A stretch of 54,929 nucleotides of DNA from positions 1 through 54,929 of the forward strand of contig NZ_SOMN01000035.1 of assembly GCF_004564235.1 (NCBI RefSeq), written 5' to 3'. Below the pieces are notes generated by a model, which was not told the origin of the DNA, did no database searches, and saw nothing but the letters and a program-made list of their open reading frames with translations. Below, piece by piece: positions 7,940 to 16,256 of this stretch. Numbering within the stretch: position 1 is the first letter of the stretch; the number at the start of each line of letters is the position of its first letter. Made by a program: the position numbers and the translations under genes. The stretch comes from Cohnella luojiensis. Lineage in GTDB: Bacteria > Bacillota > Bacilli > Paenibacillales > Paenibacillaceae.

Positions 7940-8737
7940 ATGAAGAAAACATGGATAATCGCATTAATTGCTAGTTTGGTGCTTGTCTTATCTGCGTGCG
8001 GTTCCAAGGAAGAGGACGGAGCGGGGAAGAAAGTGTACCGTTTCGCCACCGACGCGAGTTATCCTCCGATGGAGAATATGGATAAGGACGAAATCGTCGG
8101 ATTCGACATCGATTTCCTGGCCGCGGTAATGGAAGAAGCGGGACTGGAGTATGAAGTTAAAAATATCGGATGGGAAGCTTTGCTGGAAGGCGTGAGGACG
8201 GGAGCGGAGTTCGACGGAGCTATCTCCGCGATCACGATAAACGATGAGCGTCTGCAATCGTATGACTTCTCGCCTCCATACTTCGAATCCACAAATATGA
8301 TCTTGGTTCCGGAAGGCAGCGATATCAAAAGCGCGCTCGACTTGAAGGACAAGAAAGTAGCGGTTCAAGGCGGAACGACCGCCGACGAATTGATGACCGG
8401 CATCATGGGCGATGGAAACTCGTCGCTCAAGAAATTCGAAAGCAACGCGCTTGCACTGCAGGAGATGGCGAGCAACGGCGTCGATGCCGTCGTCGCGGAC
8501 AGCGCGGTCGTGAAAGATTATATCAAGAACAATCCGGACAAGAAGTTCGCTTCGATCCTGGATACGGAGAACTTCGCTCCGGAGTACTACGGAATCGCGT
8601 TCCCGAAGGACAAAGAACTTAAAGCTTTACTTGAGCCTGCGGTCAAGAAGGTTCTGGAGAGCGACAAGTACAAAGAGATGTACGAGAAGTGGATCGGCGT
8701 CGAGCCGGATATGACCCGTTTAATCGAAACGAAGTAA
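7940..8737 (+). CDS. Polar amino-acid ABC transporter, substrate-binding lipoprotein
   Basis: 265 residues. The signal ends in LSAC with the lipidated Cys at 20. FATDASYPPMENMD, GFDIDFLAAV, ISAITINDERLQSYDFSPPYF and GIAFPKD are signatures of the family 3 (GlnH/HisJ/ArtJ) solute-binding proteins, which bind glutamine, arginine, cystine or related polar amino acids outside the membrane. ATG 7940 follows CTAGGGGGAAGTAAT. It is the first gene of a binding protein-permease-ATPase operon. A strong hairpin just after its stop probably makes it the most abundant product. The exact substrate cannot be read from sequence. Confidence 0.92.
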   Translation: MKKTWIIALIASLVLVLSACGSKEEDGAGKKVYRFATDASYPPMENMDKDEIVGFDIDFLAAVMEEAGLEYEVKNIGWEALLEGVRTGAEFDGAISAITINDERLQSYDFSPPYFESTNMILVPEGSDIKSALDLKDKKVAVQGGTTADELMTGIMGDGNSSLKKFESNALALQEMASNGVDAVVADSAVVKDYIKNNPDKKFASILDTENFAPEYYGIAFPKDKELKALLEPAVKKVLESDKYKEMYEKWIGVEPDMTRLIETK

Positions 8738-8752
8738 GGGTAAAATCGTAGG

Positions 8753-8789
8753 GAGCATGCGTAATGGCAACGTTGCGCGTGCTCTTTTT
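8753..8789 (+). terminator. Intra-operon terminator/processing hairpin
   Basis: GAGCATGCGTAATG (8753-8766) pairs, with three G-U pairs, with CGTTGCGCGTGCTC (8771-8784) around loop GCAA and is followed by TTTTT. It lies between the binding-protein gene and the permease gene, which have no other promoter evident. Partial read-through would give an excess of binding protein over membrane components. Confidence 0.75.
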
Positions 8790-8819
8790 CACGGAAATTA
8801 GACGAATCGAGGGAAATGC

Positions 8820-9470
8820 ATGGCGGATTTTAGGTTTGACATCATTTGGGATTACTTTCCTCTTTTCATGAGAGGAACGCTTTATACGATCGGCATCTCG
8901 GTCAGCGGCATTATTCTGGGATCGATACTAGGTCTTTTAATTGGTTTCGGAAATATGTCTTCGAGATGGTATTTGCGATTGCCTATGAGAGGGTACATTC
9001 ATTTTTTCAGAGGGACGCCGCTTTTGCTGCAAATTCTGATCGTGCATTACGGAGTCGTCTATAACGTGTTGGGGACGACGGATGCCATCGTCGCGGCGAT
9101 AGTCGCGCTCGCTTTGAACGCGGCGGCCTATACGGCGGAAATCTACCGCGCTGGCATACAGTCCATCGACCGCGGGCAATCCGAGGCCGCTAAGTCCTTG
9201 GGCATGACTCATTTTCAAATGATGCGTTACATCATCGTACCCCAAGCGGTTAAACGGATGATCCCCGCCTTCGGCAACGAATTCATCGTATTGATCAAAG
9301 ACTCGTCCTTGGTGGCCGTCATCGCCGCCCCGGAGCTAATGTATTGGAGTCGAGCCGCAAGTTCGCAGTATGGAAAGATCTGGGAGCCGTATTTGACCGC
9401 GGCAGTAATCTATCTCTTTCTAACGTATTCCCTTAACAAACTACTGATCTATCTGGAAAGGAAGATGTAA
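8820..9470 (+). CDS. Polar amino-acid ABC transporter permease
   Basis: 216 residues with about five membrane helices. It has the HisM/GlnP-family features: [10 protein letters not shown] (first transport loop), [32 protein letters not shown] (the EAA loop that docks onto the ATPase, here containing GQ.EAA.SLG) and a late [13 protein letters not shown]. The ATG at 8820 follows AATCGAGGGAAATGC. It ends 4 bases before the ATPase gene. With only one permease gene in the operon, the transporter is probably a homodimer in the membrane. Confidence 0.92.
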   Translation: MADFRFDIIWDYFPLFMRGTLYTIGISVSGIILGSILGLLIGFGNMSSRWYLRLPMRGYIHFFRGTPLLLQILIVHYGVVYNVLGTTDAIVAAIVALALNAAAYTAEIYRAGIQSIDRGQSEAAKSLGMTHFQMMRYIIVPQAVKRMIPAFGNEFIVLIKDSSLVAVIAAPELMYWSRAASSQYGKIWEPYLTAAVIYLFLTYSLNKLLIYLERKM

Positions 9471-9474
9471 AGCC

Positions 9475-10206
9475 ATGGACGCCATCATCCAAGTCAAAGA
9501 TTTATCGAAGTCGTTCGGGCCGAACGTCGTTCTTTCCGATATCGACATAGAGATTAACCGGCAAGAGGTCGTCGTCGTGGTCGGTCCTTCAGGATCCGGC
9601 AAGTCCACCTTCCTGCGTTGCCTGAATTTGCTGGAGATGCCGGAGCGGGGAGAAATTACGATCGACGGACGCCCGCTCCTGGATAAGCATACCCGGATCG
9701 AAGAGATCAGAGCCGAAGTGGGCATGGTATTCCAACATTTCAATCTGTTTCCGCATATGAGCGTCATCGACAATATCATGCTATCCCCGATGAAGGTCCG
9801 GAAGCGGTCGCCCGAACAGGCACGCAAGAAGGGAATGGAGCTTCTCGGCAAGGTGGGGTTAACGGATAAAGCGGAAGCTTATCCGTCCTCGCTCTCGGGC
9901 GGTCAAGCTCAGAGGGTCGCTATCGCGAGGGCATTGGCGATGGAACCGAAGATCATGTTGTTCGACGAGCCTACCTCCGCGTTGGATCCGGAGATGATCG
10001 GGGAAGTGCTTGCCGTCATGAAGGATCTGGCCCGCGAAGGAATGACGATGGTCGTCGTGACCCATGAGATGGGCTTCGCGCGGGAAGTCGGAAACAGGAT
10101 CGTGTTCATGGAACAAGGGCGGATATTGGAGATCAGTTCCCCGGAACAATTGTTCGACCATCCGAAGCATGAACGCACGAAGGAATTCCTGTCGAAAATA
10201 CTGTGA
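9475..10206 (+). CDS. Polar amino-acid ABC transporter ATP-binding protein
   Basis: 243 residues, full family length. Walker [10 protein letters not shown] (37-45), Q-loop [10 protein letters not shown], signature [15 protein letters not shown], Walker [18 protein letters not shown] and H-loop VVTHEMGFA are all intact, as in GlnQ/HisP proteins. It hydrolyses ATP to drive uptake by the permease encoded just upstream; the 4-base gap suggests translational coupling. ATG 9475 follows GGAAAGGAAGATGTAAAGCC. The shared terminator at 10537-10582 lies about 330 bases downstream. Confidence 0.94.
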   Translation: MDAIIQVKDLSKSFGPNVVLSDIDIEINRQEVVVVVGPSGSGKSTFLRCLNLLEMPERGEITIDGRPLLDKHTRIEEIRAEVGMVFQHFNLFPHMSVIDNIMLSPMKVRKRSPEQARKKGMELLGKVGLTDKAEAYPSSLSGGQAQRVAIARALAMEPKIMLFDEPTSALDPEMIGEVLAVMKDLAREGMTMVVVTHEMGFAREVGNRIVFMEQGRILEISSPEQLFDHPKHERTKEFLSKIL

Positions 10207-10536
10207 GCTTCGAATGTCCTCTCGGTTTAACTGAATTCTTCGAATAGCGATGTTTTATATTGTTTTTGATGCGATACTGCCTGCAAGAAAGGTTAATAAT
10301 GATGTTTTTCTTCGTTGTTGGTGTAATTTTTTTATCAGGGGAAAAAATATCGCCCAATAGCGATGATATTAACCGTACTTTGAAGTCTAGCGGGGTTGAT
10401 CAGCGAGAATAACGATGATTATCAACGCTTTTAGAATGATTGCAAGTGCAACGTTGCATCGCGAAACAAACGCCTATGAGCCGAGTTGGCCTTTCTCCTG
10501 ATCGAAGGGGATAGCGACGAAAGAAAGTGCAATTTA
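10207..10536. other. Non-coding interval, no gene seen
   Basis: No open frame with a ribosome binding site is visible on either strand. The only notable element is the 12-bp palindrome TGCAACGTTGCA at 10447-10458, which could be chance. Confidence 0.4.
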
Positions 10537-10582
10537 AAGGGGCTTTTCCTAAGGTCGTTTAAGACCTCTGGAAAAGCCCCTT
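10537..10582. terminator. Bidirectional intrinsic terminator
   Basis: AAGGGGCTTTTCC (10537-10549) pairs perfectly with GGAAAAGCCCCTT (10570-10582), with a small inner AGGTC/GACCT stem. It sits between the amino-acid ABC operon (+) and the cyclophilin gene (-), 35 bases beyond the latter's stop. Confidence 0.85.
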
Positions 10583-10616
10583 CTTCGCGTTCGTGTTTAA
10601 GGCATCATGCTGCGAT

Positions 10617-11321
10617 TTACTTAATGATCTCGGGCTCGGGAGCATCGACTCCGCGAGTATCCACGGTCACTTTCTTCATGACCGGAGGCGTGTTCGGACG
10701 ATCGTTGGCGCCCTTAGGCAATTTGACGATCTCGTTAACGACATCCATGCCTTCCGTGACTTTGCCGAATGCGGCGTAAGCCCCGTCAAGATGAGGCGCA
10801 TCGGCTACCATAAGGAAGAACTGGGAGCCGGCGCTGTCCGGATTTTGCGCGCGGGCCATGGAGAGAACTCCGGCCGTATGCTTCAGGTTGTTCTCGAAGT
10901 CGTTCTGAGTGAATTCTCCGGCGATCGAATAGCCCGGTCCGCCCATTCCCGTACCATCGGGGTCGCCGCCCTGAATCATGAAGCCGGGGATAATGCGGTG
11001 GAAGATCGTGCCGTCGTAAAAGCCCTTTTTCACGAGGGAGATGAAGTTGTTGACCGAGTTCGGCGCGATTTTCGGATAAAGCTCGACCTTAATGATTTTA
11101 CCGCTATCCATTTCGATGGTGACGATAGGGTTATCGCCGGATGTGTCTACTCCATTCATTGGGGAAGCCTCCTGTGTGGATGCGGCACCGCCGTTGTTGG
11201 CTGTCGCATCGGTTGAATTGTTGGTTTTTTCCTTGCCTCCGCACCCCGTTAGGATGAGCAGAAGCGTGATAAGCGCGAGAAGTGAAACGACTAGACGTTT
11301 TTTTGCGGCAATCAATTTCAT
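10617..11321 (-). CDS. Secreted cyclophilin-type peptidyl-prolyl isomerase lipoprotein
   Basis: 234 residues from the ATG at 11321, chosen because it follows AAGGGGGAT and begins a clean signal peptide, MKLIAAKKRLVVSLLALI, ending in the lipobox LTGC. A Thr/Asn/Ala-rich linker leads into a small cyclophilin domain: SLVKKGFYDGTIFHRIIPGFMIQGGD, here noted as FHRIIPGFMIQGGD, then AGVLSMARAQNPDSAGSQFF and DGAYAAFGKVTEGMDVV. The catalytic Arg lies in FHRIIPGF. It would catalyse proline cis-trans isomerisation of proteins on the outer face of the membrane. A longer frame to 11354 lacks a ribosome binding site. Confidence 0.92.
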   Translation of the reverse strand: MKLIAAKKRLVVSLLALITLLLILTGCGGKEKTNNSTDATANNGGAASTQEASPMNGVDTSGDNPIVTIEMDSGKIIKVELYPKIAPNSVNNFISLVKKGFYDGTIFHRIIPGFMIQGGDPDGTGMGGPGYSIAGEFTQNDFENNLKHTAGVLSMARAQNPDSAGSQFFLMVADAPHLDGAYAAFGKVTEGMDVVNEIVKLPKGANDRPNTPPVMKKVTVDTRGVDAPEPEIIK

Positions 11322-11550
11322 ATCCCCCTTGTCCTCTATATCCATTCGTATCATATCATTTGCTCGGAGAGGAATCCACCTTCCCCGGGAGTCCGGGCGC
11401 TTCGATGTTTACGGATTCTCGTAGCACGCAAGGCAACTTTTTCAATTTGGTAGGCACAATAAATGGGTGAAAGGGGTTTCCATGCAGAGGTATTTATGAG
11501 GTAAAATAGGAAAAAGCGGATAGGGTTCCAAAATTAGCGGAGGACACGAA

Positions 11551-13296
11551 ATGAAGCAGATTTTCCAGTTCCTTAAAAAATATCGCGTAGCAGCAATTAT
11601 GGCGGTATTCCTAATGCTGGTAGAGTTGACGGTAGAGTTGGTTCAGCCGCTGCTGATCGCAAAGATTATCGATGACGGAATCGCGATGCGCGACGCGAAC
11701 ATCGTGCTTCTGTGGAGCGGGGTGCTCTTCGTCGGTACTGTGCTCGCTTTCGGCGCGGGGATATTGAGCTCATTTTACGCGGCGCACGTGAGCCAGAGCT
11801 TGGGGTACGACATTCGTGAAAAGCTGTATGGTAAAGTGCAGGCGTTCTCCTATGCGGTGTTTAACCGGTTCGCCACCTCGTCGCTGATCACCCGGCTGAC
11901 GAATGACGTCACGCAGGTTCAGGAAACGACGTTCATGGGGCTGCGCTTCATGCTGAGGGTTCCTTTAGTCGTCTTAGGCAGCATGATCATGGCGCTTGTC
12001 GTGCACGCGGAGCTCGGATTTTTACTGTTGCTGACAGTGCCCGCGTTGTTCTTGTTTATTATTTGGATCGTGCATAGGGCGGCCTTTTTGTTCAAGAAGG
12101 TTCAGCAAAGGCTCGATACGGTTAATGGGGTCATGCAAGAAAACTTGACCGGTATGCGTCTCATTCGCGTGTTCGTAAGAAAAGAAGTGGAGACTTCGCG
12201 ATTTGCCCGGCATAGCGGGGAATTGATGCAGAGCTCCACCTCGGCGCTCCGGCTAACCGAGATCACGCTGCCCTTCATCGTACTCATTATGAATACGGGA
12301 ATTATCGCGGTGCTTTGGTTCGGACAGCTGGAAATCCGCGCGGGAAGCGCGACTGCCGGCGAGGTGATAGCAATCGTGAATTACTCTCTCCGAACGGCCG
12401 GCGCATTATCGGCTTTGTCTATGCTCGTATCGGCTTTCTCAAGGGCTCGGGCGTCCTCGCAGCGTATAGAAGAGGCGCTTACGACGGACGACGGATCACA
12501 TACGACCGCCGCCCAAGGTTCGCGTAACACGGGTTATATTACGGATGGCAGCGTGGAATTCGAAAAGGTGACCTTCCAATATCCGAATACAGCTGCACCC
12601 GTGTTGGAGGACATCTCTTTCAGGGTGGGCCCGGGCACGACCGTCGCCATTCTCGGCGCGACCGGTTCAGGGAAATCCTCGCTGATGCAGCTAATCCTTC
12701 GTCTATATGAGGAGGACAAGGGGGTTATTCGAATCGGCGGACGAGATGTCCGCGAGCTGGGTGTGGGGCAACTCCACGACTCCATCGGTTACGTGCCTCA
12801 GGAGGTTGTGTTATTCACCGGAACGATCCGCGACAATATCGCATGGGGATTCGAAAATGCGAGCATGGAGCAGGTTGTCGAAGCGGCAATGCTGGCGCAG
12901 ATCCACGATACGATCGTTCAGCTGCCGAACGGCTATCATACGTTGCTCGGGCAGCGGGGCATTAATCTATCCGGCGGACAGAAGCAGCGGATATCGATTG
13001 CCCGCGCGCTCATACGAAAGCCCGTTATTCTTCTCCTCGACGACTCCACGAGCGCGCTTGACGTTCGCACGGAAGCAGATCTGCTGCAGGCGCTCGGCGG
13101 CATTTCCTGTACGACATTTCTTATTACGCAGAAAATTAGTTCCACTCTTAATGCGGATCTCATTCTGCTGCTGGATGACGGCCATCTCATTGCGCAAGGG
13201 GATCATAAGCAGTTGATGGCAGCCAACGCGCTGTTTCGCCGCATCTATGAATCGCAATTCGGGGAGGAGGGTTCGCATGTGGCAAGCGCTCAGTGA
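11551..13296 (+). CDS. Heterodimeric ABC exporter half, degenerate-site subunit
   Basis: 581 residues: six-helix exporter membrane domain (about 1-310) and an ATPase domain. Walker A GATGSGKSS and signature LSGGQKQR are normal, but Walker B ends LLLDDSTSALD, with Asp instead of the catalytic Glu, and the H-loop reads LITQKISS, with Gln in place of His. These are the changes known from the degenerate half of heterodimeric exporters such as TM287/288, BmrCD and LmrCD. ATG 11551 follows TTAGCGGAGGACACGAA. The partner gene overlaps its 3' end by 20 bases. In B. subtilis the closest arrangement is yfiB-yfiC. Substrate likely lipophilic drugs or lipids. Confidence 0.92.
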   Translation: MKQIFQFLKKYRVAAIMAVFLMLVELTVELVQPLLIAKIIDDGIAMRDANIVLLWSGVLFVGTVLAFGAGILSSFYAAHVSQSLGYDIREKLYGKVQAFSYAVFNRFATSSLITRLTNDVTQVQETTFMGLRFMLRVPLVVLGSMIMALVVHAELGFLLLLTVPALFLFIIWIVHRAAFLFKKVQQRLDTVNGVMQENLTGMRLIRVFVRKEVETSRFARHSGELMQSSTSALRLTEITLPFIVLIMNTGIIAVLWFGQLEIRAGSATAGEVIAIVNYSLRTAGALSALSMLVSAFSRARASSQRIEEALTTDDGSHTTAAQGSRNTGYITDGSVEFEKVTFQYPNTAAPVLEDISFRVGPGTTVAILGATGSGKSSLMQLILRLYEEDKGVIRIGGRDVRELGVGQLHDSIGYVPQEVVLFTGTIRDNIAWGFENASMEQVVEAAMLAQIHDTIVQLPNGYHTLLGQRGINLSGGQKQRISIARALIRKPVILLLDDSTSALDVRTEADLLQALGGISCTTFLITQKISSTLNADLILLLDDGHLIAQGDHKQLMAANALFRRIYESQFGEEGSHVASAQ

Positions 13297-15124
13297 ACCT
13301 TTTCGCTATCGTAAGCTGAAGATGAACGTCCCGGCGGGCGAGGCTGGCCAAGCCGAGGTGCCGTCAGGAAAGCGGGCTAAGTCGAAGGCTAAGGATTGGA
13401 AAGCGACGCTCAAGCGAATAGGACGCTACCTGTCTCATCGCAAGGGGCGGCTGATCCTCGTGCTTCTCATGGTCATGACGAGCTCCGCGCTAACCTTGCT
13501 CGGACCTTATCTGATCGGCTTGGCGATTGATCGGTATTTGGAGGGGCCGGGCGGCTCGCCCTGGGTGTTATTCCTCGCAGGCCTCGCCGCCGTGTATGTC
13601 CTTAGCTCGCTAGTCAGCTGGCTGCAGAACATATGGATGATCGCGATCGCGCAGGAGACGGTATACCGGATGCGCATGGACCTGTTCGGGCATTTGCACA
13701 AGCTGCCGATTCCGTTCTTCGCCAAGCGCCAGCGCGGGGAGCTTATGAGCCGCATGACAAACGACATGGATAACGTGAGTTCGACTTTGAATAGCTCCGC
13801 AATCCAGGTGTTTTCCAGCGTGCTAATTCTCGTCGGCACGGTAATCGTAATGCTGATCCTGAGTCCCCTTCTTACATTACTGACCTTCTTGGTCGTACCG
13901 CTAATGGCCATAGGCATGAAGTGGATAACTCGCAGGACCGGCGTTCTGTTCAAGGAGCGCCAGCGCAATCTAGGGGATCTGAACGGATATATCGAGGAGA
14001 CGCTCTCCGGTCAACGCATTATTAAAGCATTCTCCCAAGAGGAGCGGGTCATTGGGGAATTCGGCGAACGCAATGCGCGGATCAAGCTGTCCGGTTTCTG
14101 GGCGCAGACGATATCGGGCTTCATTCCGAAGGTCATGAACGGGCTTAACAATCTTAGTTACGCCATCATTGCCGGCGTCGGAGGTATTCTTGCCATTAGA
14201 GGCGCGATTACCGTCGGGGTTATCATCGTATTCGTCGAATACGCTAGACAATTCACGAGGCCGCTCAATGATCTTGCGAATCAGTGGAATACGCTATTGT
14301 CGGCGATTGCCGGAGCCGAGCGAGTGTTCGAAATCTTGGACGAAGAAGAGGAAGCCGAGGACGAGGGTGCGGCTAAGTCGCTTGAGATGATTCAAGGCGC
14401 GGTTGTATTCTCCAATGTCTCGTTTTCTTACAATCGAGGCGAGGCGACGCTGAAGGACATTAGCTTCGAAGCGCTGCCGGGTGAGACGATTGCCATCATC
14501 GGACCGACGGGTGCCGGCAAAACATCGCTCATTCAGCTGTTATCCCGTTTCTATGAAGCCGATGCGGGGAAAATCACGGTTGACGGACACGACATAACTT
14601 CGATTCGACGGGAGAGCCTTCGCGCGCATATGGCATTCGTTTTGCAGGATTCCTTTCTTTTCGAAGGTACGATCCGCGACAACATCCGTTACGGCAAGCT
14701 GGATGCCACCGACGAGCAGGTCGAAGCGGCGGCAAGGCTCGCGAATGCCCATTCGTTCATCGTACGTTTGCCCGGGGGATACGACAAGATCCTGCAAGGG
14801 GACGGAAGCGGAATCAGCCAAGGGCAGAAGCAGCTTCTTGCGATCGCCCGGGCGATCCTGGCCGACCCGGCCATTCTGGTCCTGGACGAGGCAACGAGCA
14901 GCATCGACACCGTGACGGAAATCAAGATCCAAGAGGGGCTGCAACGATTGATGGAAGGTCGTACGAGTTTCGTCATCGCCCACAGGCTGAATACGATTCG
15001 GCGTGCGGATCAGATTCTAGTGCTTAAGGATGGAAGTTTGCTGGAGAAAGGCTCCCACGACGAGTTGCTGGCGAAGCGAGGCCTCTACAGCGACCTCTTT
15101 CACGGTCATGGACAGCTGCAATAG
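13277..15124 (+). CDS. Heterodimeric ABC exporter half, consensus-site subunit
   Basis: 615 residues. The ATG at 13277 is chosen because GGGGAGGAGGGTTCGC precedes it; an ATG 30 bases upstream has no ribosome binding site. A basic N-terminal extension of about 60 residues precedes the six-helix exporter domain. Walker A is GPTGAGKTS, Walker B ILVLDEATSSID has the catalytic Glu, the H-loop is VIAHRLNT, and the signature is ISQGQKQ instead of LSGGQ. This SQGQ form is seen in the consensus subunit of TM288-type pairs, where it faces the degenerate site of the partner. The two proteins should form one exporter with one active ATP site. Confidence 0.92.
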   Translation: MWQALSEPFRYRKLKMNVPAGEAGQAEVPSGKRAKSKAKDWKATLKRIGRYLSHRKGRLILVLLMVMTSSALTLLGPYLIGLAIDRYLEGPGGSPWVLFLAGLAAVYVLSSLVSWLQNIWMIAIAQETVYRMRMDLFGHLHKLPIPFFAKRQRGELMSRMTNDMDNVSSTLNSSAIQVFSSVLILVGTVIVMLILSPLLTLLTFLVVPLMAIGMKWITRRTGVLFKERQRNLGDLNGYIEETLSGQRIIKAFSQEERVIGEFGERNARIKLSGFWAQTISGFIPKVMNGLNNLSYAIIAGVGGILAIRGAITVGVIIVFVEYARQFTRPLNDLANQWNTLLSAIAGAERVFEILDEEEEAEDEGAAKSLEMIQGAVVFSNVSFSYNRGEATLKDISFEALPGETIAIIGPTGAGKTSLIQLLSRFYEADAGKITVDGHDITSIRRESLRAHMAFVLQDSFLFEGTIRDNIRYGKLDATDEQVEAAARLANAHSFIVRLPGGYDKILQGDGSGISQGQKQLLAIARAILADPAILVLDEATSSIDTVTEIKIQEGLQRLMEGRTSFVIAHRLNTIRRADQILVLKDGSLLEKGSHDELLAKRGLYSDLFHGHGQLQ

Positions 15125-15136
15125 ATGACGCAACAT

Positions 15137-15173
15137 AAAAGCCGGTCCCTGGTGAAACGGGAACCGGCTTTTT
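15137..15173 (+). terminator. Terminator of the ABC exporter operon
   Basis: AAAAGCCGGTCCC (15137-15149) pairs with GGGAACCGGCTTTT with one bulged A and is followed by TTTTGG. It lies 13 bases after the second exporter gene. Confidence 0.85.
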
Positions 15174-15243
15174 GGTGTGCTTGGCAGTGCGCCGATTAAG
15201 GAATGAAAGTTACCAGCATACCGCGAGGTGGCGGCAGTGTATA

Positions 15244-15273
15244 TTGTCTTACCCGAGTCGCATATGCTAAAAT
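15244..15273 (+). promoter_or_regulatory. Promoter of the candidate antitoxin RNA
   Basis: TTGTCT (15244-15249), an 18-base spacer and TAAAAT (15268-15273) preceded by TGC, an extended -10. No protein start follows before the terminator at 15353-15392, which is the pattern of a small-RNA promoter. Confidence 0.6.
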
Positions 15274-15279
15274 GACAAT

Positions 15280-15392
15280 AGAAAGACCGAGTGCTGGTAA
15301 CACTCGGCCTATACAATTGGCTTGGATGGGATGTCCATTCAAGTTCAGCGACAAAAACCCACCTTTGGCAGCTAACCTTGGGGTGGGTTTTT
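15280..15392 (+). ncRNA. Candidate type I antitoxin RNA (about 110 nt)
   Basis: Predicted to start near 15280 from the extended -10 promoter and to end at the hairpin AAAAACCCACC (15353-15363)/GGTGGGTTTTT (15382-15392). It contains one internal stem-loop, CCGAGTG/CACTCGG (15287-15307). It is convergent with a minus-strand frame that encodes the tail of a small hydrophobic toxin, and both would use the same bidirectional terminator, as in par-type and TxpA/RatA-type loci. No protein is encoded. The assignment rests on layout and on the neighbouring peptide, not on a match to a known RNA family. Confidence 0.5.
15353..15392. terminator. Shared bidirectional terminator of the toxin-antitoxin-like locus
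   Basis: AAAAACCCACC and GGTGGGTTTTT form an 11-bp stem around an 18-nt loop and carry a T-tract on both strands. On the minus strand it begins right at the toxin stop codon. Confidence 0.75.
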
Positions 15393-15459
15393 ACTTTCTC
15401 TTGTAGTTATTTGCGATGTAAGTTAAAAGAGCAATTATAAATGTCGAGAATCCAATCAT
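15391..15459 (-). pseudogene. Holin-like/TxpA-type type I toxin, probably truncated
   Basis: From the ATG at 15459 the frame encodes 22 residues: MIGFSTFIIALLTYI followed by ANNYKRK. This is one hydrophobic helix with a short basic tail, which closely resembles the C-terminal two thirds of the small holin-like toxins (Hol_Tox/TxpA/Fst type) of Firmicutes. Family members normally begin with about ten more residues such as MSVFEAL. Here the frame is open upstream to 15525, and SVLII precedes the Met, but there is no usable start codon and no Shine-Dalgarno site. It is therefore probably a decayed toxin, although a non-standard start cannot be excluded. Confidence 0.5.
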
Positions 15460-15468
15460 GATTATGAG

Positions 15469-15504
15469 TACAGAGCACGGCGAGATTAATGCCGTAGCTC
15501 TGTA
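15469..15504 (+). terminator. Hairpin at the toxin 5' region
   Basis: TACAGAGCACGGC (15469-15481) pairs with GCCGTAGCTCTGTA (15491-15504) with one bulge, followed by TTTTCTT on the + strand. It could terminate read-through of the antitoxin RNA, or in the toxin transcript it could fold near the start. 15526-15680 holds no recognisable gene; a minus-strand frame ending LNEIVFELQNVLDKLKV looks like a remnant. Confidence 0.5.
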
Positions 15505-15758
15505 TTTTCTTATGTGCTTCGGGCGTTAGTTTTATACCTTTAACTTGTCGAGCACGTTCTGCAGCTCAAACACGATTTCGTTAAGCGTTTGTGCTGATAT
15601 GTAAGGTAATCTAACATTAAATTTGCTCGGATATCTTGGGGAGCATGACCCGCGGTGCTGATAAATAGGGGTAAAACATGCTATAATAAGAAATACAAAG
15701 AGTTGAACGGCAGATAAGCCAGATGCTTAGGAGCTGACTAGCAGAAAGGTTGTTATAT

Positions 15759-15980
15759 ATGCAAGCATTCGAAGACTGGAACCAGAAGGCGAAGAAGACT
15801 TTTAACGCCACTAGCACGGAGGAAGTACTAACGCTTACGGAAGCGGGGAGCTTGCTGGGGCTTTCCAAGGATCAGATGAAAATTTACGTAGACAAGCACG
15901 GGCTGACCAAGATGCCCATCAAGAGAAGCGTTCATCGCTACTTGTTGTTGAAGAGCGAGATCGACAGAATCGTAGGATAA
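15759..15980 (+). CDS. Small excisionase/MerR-like helix-turn-helix protein
   Basis: 73 residues from the ATG at 15759, which follows AGAAAGGTTGTTATAT; a TTG 9 bases earlier is less well placed. The core LTLTEAGSLLGLSKDQMKIYVDKHGL followed by RYLLLKSEIDRIV, quoted in two parts, has the shape of the winged helix in excisionase and DNA-binding HTH_17 proteins: helix-turn-helix, then a strand with an Arg-Tyr, then a helix. An extended -10 (TGCTATAAT, about 15687-15695) lies upstream. It is followed 17 bases later by another small gene. No integrase is near, so a role in excision is not supported; a small regulator is more likely. Confidence 0.7.
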   Translation: MQAFEDWNQKAKKTFNATSTEEVLTLTEAGSLLGLSKDQMKIYVDKHGLTKMPIKRSVHRYLLLKSEIDRIVG

Positions 15981-15997
15981 GGCAGGAGCGGAATGCG

Positions 15998-16249
15998 ATG
16001 GATTTAACGGCTGACGACGTTGCAAATTGGATGTTCGGAGAATTGAAGAATGCGGGAGTCCTGTATCAAACCGATGCGGTTAATTATATTAAATCCAACT
16101 TTGGCGAGCGATTTATTTACGTTAACGATAACGGGCATGAGTCTATCGATAAGGATGTCAAAAAGGCGTTCAAGAAGCTGCACGGCGGCAAAGCGGCCTG
16201 GGATCGGGATGCCTTCTACTGGGGCTGGACATCCGCGATCAAGGTCTAG
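15998..16249 (+). CDS. Small conserved hypothetical protein (DUF6953-like)
   Basis: 83 residues, rich in charged and aromatic residues, with AVNYIKSNFGERFIYVNDNG and HESIDKDVKKAFKKLHGG, ending WDRDAFYWGW. From memory this layout (short helical start, F-G-x-x-F-(I/V)-Y-(I/V)-N-x-N-G, IDx.V...F, W-(D)R) matches a small Firmicute family I believe is DUF6953. ATG 15998 follows AGGCAGGAGCGGAATGCG. It is probably co-transcribed with the HTH gene upstream. No function is known to me. No signal peptide or membrane segment. Confidence 0.65.
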   Translation: MDLTADDVANWMFGELKNAGVLYQTDAVNYIKSNFGERFIYVNDNGHESIDKDVKKAFKKLHGGKAAWDRDAFYWGWTSAIKV

Positions 16250-16256
16250 GCCAAGC

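Noticed and set aside
10593..11216. + strand frames of up to 207 codons across the cyclophilin gene
   Set aside because: They are shadows of the well-supported minus-strand cyclophilin; no ribosome binding sites.
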